Assembly: GCA_003157225.1 (NCBI GenBank) | Contig: PMIZ01000285.1 | Location: 395-11,934 of the forward strand | Direction of reading: 5' to 3' | Source of the DNA: Actinomycetota bacterium | GTDB lineage: Bacteria; Actinomycetota; Thermoleophilia; RBG-16-64-13 | Length of the DNA stretch: 11,540 bases | In this document: in pieces, positions 7,041 to 11,540 of the stretch | How positions within the stretch are numbered: position 1 is the first letter of the stretch | How the letters are laid out: each line of letters opens with the position of its first letter | The notes under the pieces: generated by a model | Databases searched by the model: none | What the model saw: only the letters and a program-made list of their open reading frames with translations | What the model was told of the DNA's origin: nothing | Position numbers and translations under genes: made by a program

Positions 7041-8912
7041 TCAGACGCCCAACCTGTCGGCGGCGTAGCCCAACCGCAGCTCTTCCAGCTTGGCCCGAGT
7101 GGGCACACCTTCTTTGGTCCAGCCGCGCGCCTCGTAGTACTCGTCGAGCATGGTGTCGAGATCGGCCTGCGAGATCAGCTCGCCCTTGGACGCCCCGGCC
7201 TTGATGGGCTCGGTCTTGAGCCGTTCGGGCAGGTCATCGTCGGCCCGAGTGAAACCGGCCAGAGCATTGAACACTCGGGCCAGATTGTTGATGCGCTCGC
7301 CCACCTGGTGAACTTCCTCAGGCGTTATCTTGAGCCCTGTGAGACCCTCCATGAGGTTGGAGGTGTTCTCGAACATGAAATCGGCCACCGCCATGTCCAT
7401 CAAGAAGACGCACATGGTGGCGGAGTCGGCGACCACAGTGCGGGCGTCCTGGTTCCACTTGGTGAGCTTGCCCTTGCCCTCGATGGCCAGGCGATCTACC
7501 TGGTAGGGAATGGGAATACCGAAGATCTCCTGGAAAGCGTAACCCTTGTTGTGGTCCGCACCGGTGAAGGCCGTGGCGAGGCTGAGACCGTGGGCCTTGG
7601 CCCCGCGCACGTCGTAGCCCGGAAGCTCGAGACCCTTGATGTGCATGGCGTACTTCTCGCTGCCCTTGCCGATCCTCTCCGCGGCGGCCTTGGTACCGTC
7701 GGCCAGGATGTCGCCGAGGCCTTCGCGCTCGCCCATCATGTGGAGGAGCCTGATCATCGATTGGTCGTTGCCGAAGCTGAGGTCCATGCCCCCCGTGTCC
7801 TCGAGGGTGAGGATGCCCTTCTCGAACAGCTCCATGGCGAACGCGATGGTCACGCCGGCCGAGATGGTGTCGAGGCCCAGCTCGTCGGAGATTCGGTCGG
7901 CCGCGATGATGGCATCGGGGTTGTCGACCCCGGTGACGCCGCCGAAGGAGTAGAGCGTCTCGTACTCCGGCCCTTCGGTGAAGAAGCCGGCGTAGGGTGG
8001 CTCCTTCGCGAGCCGCATCTGACTGCAGCCCACCGGGCAGCCGGAGCAGGCAGTCTTGCCCGCGCTGAGCGCTTCGATGGCGAACCCGCCTATCTTGTCG
8101 GCCGGGGTAAACACTCCCGTGCCTGCCCAGTTGATCGCCGGGTAGATGCCGAGGGCCTGAGTAAGATCCAGAGTTGTCGACGTGCCGTAGCGGGAGAACT
8201 CCGGGTAGAGTATGGGGCTCGCCTGCATGCCGGCGCGCATGCGCCTGCGGGCCGCGTCGTACTTGTCATGGTCGGCGATATCGAGTTGGAGATCGCCGCG
8301 CAGCGCGATCGCCTTGAGGTTCTTCGAGCCCATCACGGCGCCCAGTCCCTTGCGTCCGGCCACCCGGCGCTCGTTGACGATGGCCGCCATCTTCGAGAGC
8401 TTCTCCCCTGCCGGCCCGATGCAACTGACGCGGATGTTCTGGTCGTGCAGCTCGTCCTTGATGACCTGCTGGGTGTCGGTACTGGTGAGGCCCCAGATCA
8501 TGGAGGCCGAGCGGAACTTGACGTCGCCGTTCTTGATGTAGACGTAGGTGGGTTCCTCAGCCTTGCCCTCGATGATCATCACGTCGTACCCGGCGCGTTT
8601 CATCTCCACCGGGAAGTGCCCGCCCGTGGTGGCCACGCCCATAGCCCCCGTGGCCGGGGACTTCGCGTTGACGGCCATGCGGCTCGCGCAGGGGATGGTG
8701 GTACCGGTGAAGGGACCGGGCGCGTAGATCAGCTTGTTCTCTGGTCCGAGCGGGTCGCAGTTCGGGTCGACCTCGTCGTAGAGATACTTAACGGTGAGTC
8801 CCGACCCTCCGATGAAGTCCTGAGCGACTTCTTCGGCCAGAGGTTCTTCTTGGAAGGTCTTTTCGGTGAGATTGATCCTCAGGACCCTGCCGGCGTAGCC
8901 GCCGCGATACAT
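7041..8912 (-). CDS. Aldehyde:ferredoxin oxidoreductase family (tungsten/molybdopterin) enzyme
   Basis: 623 residues. ATG 8912 is chosen because GGAGTGAC precedes it and the family's first strand (YAGRVLRINLTEKT) starts immediately; the upstream extension to 8963 has no family match. Seen: FIGGSGL, the phosphate/pterin segment RRVAGRKGLGAVMGSKNLKA, and 4Fe-4S ligands Cys289, Cys292, Cys296 (CSGCPVGC) plus Cys501 (DSATMC), nearly the same positions as Cys288/291/295/494 of Pyrococcus furiosus AOR. The usual DxxGLC box reads DSATMC. The family oxidises aldehydes to acids, reducing ferredoxin, in the cytoplasm; some relatives act in benzoyl-CoA reduction. It is first in an apparent operon with MoaD and the decarboxylase. 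No ferredoxin-like subunit gene lies next to it. The substrate is unknown. Confidence 0.9.
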   Translation of the reverse strand: MYRGGYAGRVLRINLTEKTFQEEPLAEEVAQDFIGGSGLTVKYLYDEVDPNCDPLGPENKLIYAPGPFTGTTIPCASRMAVNAKSPATGAMGVATTGGHFPVEMKRAGYDVMIIEGKAEEPTYVYIKNGDVKFRSASMIWGLTSTDTQQVIKDELHDQNIRVSCIGPAGEKLSKMAAIVNERRVAGRKGLGAVMGSKNLKAIALRGDLQLDIADHDKYDAARRRMRAGMQASPILYPEFSRYGTSTTLDLTQALGIYPAINWAGTGVFTPADKIGGFAIEALSAGKTACSGCPVGCSQMRLAKEPPYAGFFTEGPEYETLYSFGGVTGVDNPDAIIAADRISDELGLDTISAGVTIAFAMELFEKGILTLEDTGGMDLSFGNDQSMIRLLHMMGEREGLGDILADGTKAAAERIGKGSEKYAMHIKGLELPGYDVRGAKAHGLSLATAFTGADHNKGYAFQEIFGIPIPYQVDRLAIEGKGKLTKWNQDARTVVADSATMCVFLMDMAVADFMFENTSNLMEGLTGLKITPEEVHQVGERINNLARVFNALAGFTRADDDLPERLKTEPIKAGASKGELISQADLDTMLDEYYEARGWTKEGVPTRAKLEELRLGYAADRLGV

Positions 8913-8986
8913 GTCACTCCTTTGCACGACGTGCGGGGAGACACTAGTAGGCTGCCGAACCAATAAAGTGCTTCAATGCAGCCAAA

Positions 8987-9001
8987 ACTTGTCTCCCAAG
9001 T
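8987..9001. promoter_or_regulatory. Candidate operator: ACTTG-N5-CAAGT inverted repeat
   Basis: A perfect 5+5 bp inverted repeat with a TCTCC spacer sits 75-89 bases upstream of the AOR start codon. The size and symmetry suit a dimeric regulator such as the GntR-type protein of this window, but short palindromes also arise by chance and no second copy was seen. Confidence 0.25.
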
Positions 9002-9082
9002 CTACCGTGCAATGTTAGCGCAAGTTGCCGCGCGTGGCGAGTCTAGTTCGGCACTCCGACGGACATTTCGCTCCGCGCCTCG

Positions 9083-9164
9083 CTAGCAGGCTGCTGAACA
9101 ACGACGCTGCGCCGGGTGCCCTCTGGGCGTGGACACGATCGTCCCGCGCGAGAGAAGGACGCAG
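9083..9164. repeat. Partial second copy of the MITE-like repeat (direct orientation)
   Basis: It aligns without gaps to 5541-5622; over 9086-9164 against 5544-5622 I count 75 of 79 identical bases. It carries the same terminal motif (AGGCTGCTGAACAACG) but no right-hand inverted end is found downstream, so it is a truncated copy. With copy 1 it brackets the minus-strand AOR-MoaD-decarboxylase block in the same orientation. Confidence 0.85.
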
Positions 9165-9318
9165 GAAGCAAGGGACGGGTGGACCGCGCCTTCCTCGTCA
9201 CCCCTCGGGGATGATGTCTCTTCAGCTCGCTCTACTTGTAGACCATCGGCTGGACTGTGCACTAGAGGAATATCATCGGAGCCATCACAGGAGGCCAAGC
9301 AGGGCGTGTGGGGATAGT

Positions 9319-9347
9319 TTGGGGTCGTCGCCCTTCCTCGATATGAT
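9319..9347 (+). promoter_or_regulatory. Probable sigma70-type promoter of the SDR gene
   Basis: TTGGGG (9319-9324), a 17-base spacer, then TATGAT (9342-9347). The -10 is one base off consensus, the -35 is weak. The predicted start near 9354 gives a leader of about 55 bases to ATG 9409. Confidence 0.5.
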
Positions 9348-9408
9348 GGTCGCTGACTTCTTCCGTCTCGGACCGCGGAAGCCCCCCACCAACACCCGGA
9401 GGCGAAGA

Positions 9409-10425
9409 ATGATCGCGATCACCGGCGCGACCGGTCATGTGGGCAATGCGCTGCTGCGCGCTCTGGCCGCACGCCAGACGGCCAGCGAAAGCCAAGGAGA
9501 ACCGGCCGCCGGTCGGGTGCGAGCCATCGTCCGACCGGGGAGAGACGTCAGCTCCTGCTTCGCGGGTCTGGATGTGGAGGTGGCCGAGGCCGACATGCGG
9601 GACCAGGAAGCACTGGTCGCTGCCTTCCGAGACGTCAATGTGGTGTTTCACCTTGCCGGCATCGTCAGCATCACCAAGGAGCGATACGAGCGGCTGCACG
9701 CAGTGAACGTCGAGGGCACCAGCAACGTACTCGCCGCCTGCCGTGAGACCGGGGTCCGGCGCTTGGTCTACACGAGTTCGATCCACGCCTTTGTCGAGCC
9801 GCCGCACGGAACCTGCACCGACGAGACCACTGCGGTTGATCCCCAGTTGGTCACTACCCCCTACGCCAAGACAAAGGCGGAGGCCACCCGGCTAGTCTTT
9901 GCCGCCGCGCGTGACGGGCTGGATGCTGTCGTCGTCTTCCCTTCAGGCATCATCGGGCCATACGACTTCAAGCCGAGCCAGACGGGGCAGTTGGTGCTCG
10001 ACCTGTCCAGGGGGCGAATCAAGGCATGGGTGGACGGCGGCTATGACTTCGTGGATGTGCGCGATGTCGCCTCCGGTCTGATAGCGGCTCTCGAGCGCGG
10101 CCGCTCGGGAGAAGGGTACGTGTTGTCCGGAAGCGAGATCAGCGTCTGGGACCTGTTCCACACCGTCGCCGAACTCTCAGGCACGCCTGCGCCCCGGCTG
10201 CACGTCAACATGCGGCTGTTGCGCGCCGTCAGCCCCCTCATCCCCTTCTACTATTGGGCCACACGCCAGCAGCCGCTCTTCACCAGCATGTCGCTCGAGG
10301 TCATAAACTCCAACTGCGCCATGAGCTGCGCCAAGGCCGAACGCGAGCTGGGCTTCGCACCGCGCCCGCTCCGCGACACCCTCGGAGACACCATCGGCTG
10401 GTTCAGAGAGCAGCGGATGCTGTAG
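9409..10425 (+). CDS. Extended SDR: NAD-dependent epimerase/dehydratase family protein
   Basis: 338 residues. ATG 9409 is preferred over in-frame upstream codons because GGAGG (9398-9402) sits 6 bases before it and the Rossmann motif starts at once: MIAITGATGHVG (TGxxGxxG). Further landmarks are the D-M-R segment after the second strand (EADMRD), VVFHLAG, the catalytic Ser region VYTSSIH, the catalytic YAKTK (YxxxK), and FPSGIIGPYD, all of the extended short-chain dehydrogenase fold. The C-terminal part is variable and its substrate pocket gives no firm clue; relatives include sugar epimerases, dihydroflavonol-4-reductase-like and sterol dehydrogenase-like enzymes. A role on an aromatic-ring-derived hydroxy or keto intermediate is possible but unsupported. 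It has its own promoter and is 245 bases from the repeat copy. Confidence 0.88.
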   Translation: MIAITGATGHVGNALLRALAARQTASESQGEPAAGRVRAIVRPGRDVSSCFAGLDVEVAEADMRDQEALVAAFRDVNVVFHLAGIVSITKERYERLHAVNVEGTSNVLAACRETGVRRLVYTSSIHAFVEPPHGTCTDETTAVDPQLVTTPYAKTKAEATRLVFAAARDGLDAVVVFPSGIIGPYDFKPSQTGQLVLDLSRGRIKAWVDGGYDFVDVRDVASGLIAALERGRSGEGYVLSGSEISVWDLFHTVAELSGTPAPRLHVNMRLLRAVSPLIPFYYWATRQQPLFTSMSLEVINSNCAMSCAKAERELGFAPRPLRDTLGDTIGWFREQRML

Positions 10426-10628
10426 GTAGCTACACCATACCGCCGCCGACAACATCGCGCTCGCCCGCGAACGCGGCGTGGTGAGCGTCTGGTGCGGAAA
10501 CGCAGAGCACGCCTGATTCTCGACACCGTCGGCGCCGTGTTCGAGCAGCGGCGGCTTTGACATATGCAGGGACGTCGGATATAAGTGAGAACTCGGGCCG
10601 GGGCGCAGAGCGAGGAGGAGGACCGGGA
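10426..10628 (+). other. Intergenic spacer with a possible 3' gene remnant
   Basis: This 203-bp gap has one coding-looking scrap: from the TAG at 10427 to TGA 10515 an open frame of 28 codons reads LHHTAADNIALARERG and on to WCGNAEHA before the stop. Residue choice looks protein-like, but there is no start codon and no ribosome site. It may be the tail of a deleted gene, or chance in GC-rich DNA. The rest is promoter and leader of the aminotransferase gene. Confidence 0.3.
10557..10585 (+). promoter_or_regulatory. Near-consensus sigma70 promoter of the aminotransferase gene
   Basis: A perfect -35 TTGACA (10557-10562), exactly 17 spacer bases, then -10 TATAAG (10580-10585). Transcription should begin near 10592, about 37 bases before ATG 10629. 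It is the strongest promoter in the window, implying high or constitutive expression unless an unseen repressor acts. Confidence 0.8.
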
Positions 10629-11540
10629 ATGACGGAGCAGCTCGAGGACCTGCAGAAGGAGTATCTCTTCCCCTGCGTCGCAACCTACTACGAGAAGCCG
10701 CTCACGCTCGTCCGCGGCAAGGGGATGCACCTGACCGACTCCCAAGGCACGGAGTATCTCGACTTCTTCGGCGGCATTCTCAGCGTCAGCGTGGGCCACT
10801 GCAATGAGGCCGTAAATCAGGCGGTCGTCGAACAGAATCGGACGCTGCAGCACACCTCCACGCTCTATGTCACCGAGCCCCAGGTGCGGCTGGCCAAGAA
10901 GCTGGCGGAGCTCACGCCCGGACCACTCAGCAAGAGCTTCTTCACCTCCTCGGGCACCGAGGCCAACGAGACGGCGGTGCTTTTCGCGAGGATCGCGACC
11001 GGCCACTCTGACATCATTGCGCTCCGTCACGCCTACTCCGGCCGGAGCGAGGTAGCCATGAACATCACGGCCCACGCGTCCTGGCGTCCCATGCCCAGCA
11101 GCATTCCCTATGTCAAGCACGCCCACAACCCGTACTGCTACCGGTGCAGCCTCGGGCTTTCCTATCCTGGCTGCGACCTGCGCTGCGCGCGGGACGTGGA
11201 GGAGCTGATACAGACCACCACGAACGGAGAGGTCGCCGCCTTCATGGCGGAGCCGATCCAAGGGGTGGGTGGGTTCATCACGCCGCCCAAGGAGTACTTC
11301 CAAGAGGTCCTGGGAATCGTTCGTCGGTACGGGGGCATCTTCATCTGCGATGAGGTGCAGACGGGGTGCGGCCGAACCGGAGGGAGCTTCTGCGGCATCG
11401 AACATTGGGGAGTGCAGCCAGACATCATGACCTTCGCCAAGGGGCTGGCTAACGGGTTGCCGATCGGGGCTACCGTCGCGACCCCTGCTGTCGCCGACAG
11501 TTACACCGGACTCTCCATCTCGACCTTCGGCGGCAACCCG
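10629..11540 (+). CDS. Class III PLP-dependent aminotransferase, 3' truncated (AGXT2/omega-transaminase-like)
   Basis: 304 codons are visible from ATG 10629; the frame is open to the window end, so roughly the last third is missing. AGGAGGAGG (10612-10620) lies 8 bases before the ATG. Class III features: LDFFGGILSVSVGHCN, FFTSSGTEANETAV (PLP phosphate loop), HAYSGRS, AEPIQGVGG, ICDEVQTGCGRTG with the PLP-N1 Asp241, and TFAKGLANGLPIGA with the Schiff-base Lys271. The family moves amino groups from omega- or beta-amino donors (4-aminobutyrate, beta-alanine, ornithine, or alanine to glyoxylate) to 2-oxo acids. The insert CYRCSLGLSYPGCDLRC carries Cys170, 173, 182 and 186, a C-x2-C-x8-C-x3-C layout. 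Such a segment occurs, as I recall, in AGXT2-like bacterial members. It has its own strong promoter. A link to the aromatic genes is not evident. Confidence 0.9.
   Translation, partial: MTEQLEDLQKEYLFPCVATYYEKPLTLVRGKGMHLTDSQGTEYLDFFGGILSVSVGHCNEAVNQAVVEQNRTLQHTSTLYVTEPQVRLAKKLAELTPGPLSKSFFTSSGTEANETAVLFARIATGHSDIIALRHAYSGRSEVAMNITAHASWRPMPSSIPYVKHAHNPYCYRCSLGLSYPGCDLRCARDVEELIQTTTNGEVAAFMAEPIQGVGGFITPPKEYFQEVLGIVRRYGGIFICDEVQTGCGRTGGSFCGIEHWGVQPDIMTFAKGLANGLPIGATVATPAVADSYTGLSISTFGGNP

Larger units (their letters stand above)
8913..9408. other. Gene-free divergent intergenic region with repeat fragments and control signals
   Basis: This 496-bp gap separates the minus-strand AOR gene from the plus-strand SDR gene. 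I see no credible gene in it. It holds a small stem GCACG-A-CGTGC (8924-8934) in the AOR leader, a repeat-end-like motif at 8944-8960, the inverted repeat ACTTG-N5-CAAGT (8987-9001), TGCCGAAC (8953-8960) mirrored by GTTCGGCA (9046-9053), the second repeat copy (9083-9164) and a promoter (9319-9347). I found no convincing promoter for the AOR operon. The stretch 9165-9318 shows nothing recognisable. Confidence 0.7.

Noticed and set aside
8913..8963. 17-residue N-terminal extension of the AOR protein
   Set aside because: ATG 8912 has GGAGTGAC in front and begins directly at the family's conserved first strand.
6861..8966. A 701-codon open frame on the plus strand opposite the AOR gene
   Set aside because: It is the exact antisense of a gene with full family motifs; its translation is low-complexity and lacks any domain. 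Long antisense frames are usual in high-GC DNA.
9025..9408. N-terminal extension of the SDR gene through the repeat copy
   Set aside because: The Rossmann motif starts at ATG 9409, which has a good ribosome site; the extension translates repeat DNA and spans the predicted promoter.
10251..11405. A 384-codon minus-strand frame covering the end of the SDR gene and the aminotransferase
   Set aside because: Antisense shadow; the plus-strand aminotransferase has a promoter, ribosome site and catalytic motifs over the same bases.
1..11540. tRNA, rRNA, CRISPR array or phage genes
   Set aside because: I looked for T-loop words, regularly spaced repeats and phage or integrase motifs and saw none.

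Overview
The window is high-GC bacterial DNA with dense, mostly plus-strand coding, clear Shine-Dalgarno sequences and several GTG starts. Nothing in it fixes the phylum. The gene content (a two-subunit bis-MGD enzyme of the transhydroxylase type, a tungsten-type aldehyde oxidoreductase with its own MoaD, a FadR-type regulator, an intradiol dioxygenase) suits an anaerobic or facultative aromatic degrader. An actinobacterial or Chloroflexota-like host is my guess only.

Layout. (a) 1-420: C-terminal end of an Old-Yellow-Enzyme/2-enoate-reductase-type flavoprotein, closed by a strong intrinsic terminator. (b) 699-5528, plus strand: large and small subunits of a pyrogallol/resorcinol-hydroxylase-like molybdoenzyme, overlapping by one base; a GntR/FadR-type regulator; and an intradiol ring-cleavage dioxygenase frame broken by an in-frame TAG exactly between its two Tyr and two His iron ligands. 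(c) 5529-5676: a 130-bp MITE-like element with terminal inverted repeats between convergent genes. (d) 5677-8912, minus strand: aldehyde:ferredoxin oxidoreductase, a MoaD-like sulfur carrier 2 bp downstream, then a metal-dependent amidohydrolase/decarboxylase of the gamma-resorcylate decarboxylase/ACMSD family. (e) 8913-9408: a gene-free stretch with a second, partial copy of the repeat, an inverted repeat and a promoter. (f) 9409-10425, plus: an extended SDR (NAD-dependent epimerase/dehydratase). (g) 10426-10628: a short spacer with a near-consensus sigma70 promoter driving (h) a class III PLP aminotransferase that runs off the window at 11540.

How they may work together (inference). The decarboxylase family removes carboxyl groups from hydroxybenzoates such as 2,6-dihydroxybenzoate. 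The transhydroxylase/resorcinol hydroxylase family then adds or moves ring hydroxyls without O2. An intradiol dioxygenase could open the resulting catechol-type ring when O2 is present. AOR could oxidise an aldehyde intermediate, with electrons going to ferredoxin. The FadR-type protein is the likely local regulator. The minus-strand block lies between two direct copies of a roughly 80-bp repeat, so it may have arrived separately. The SDR and aminotransferase have their own promoters and need not belong to the pathway.
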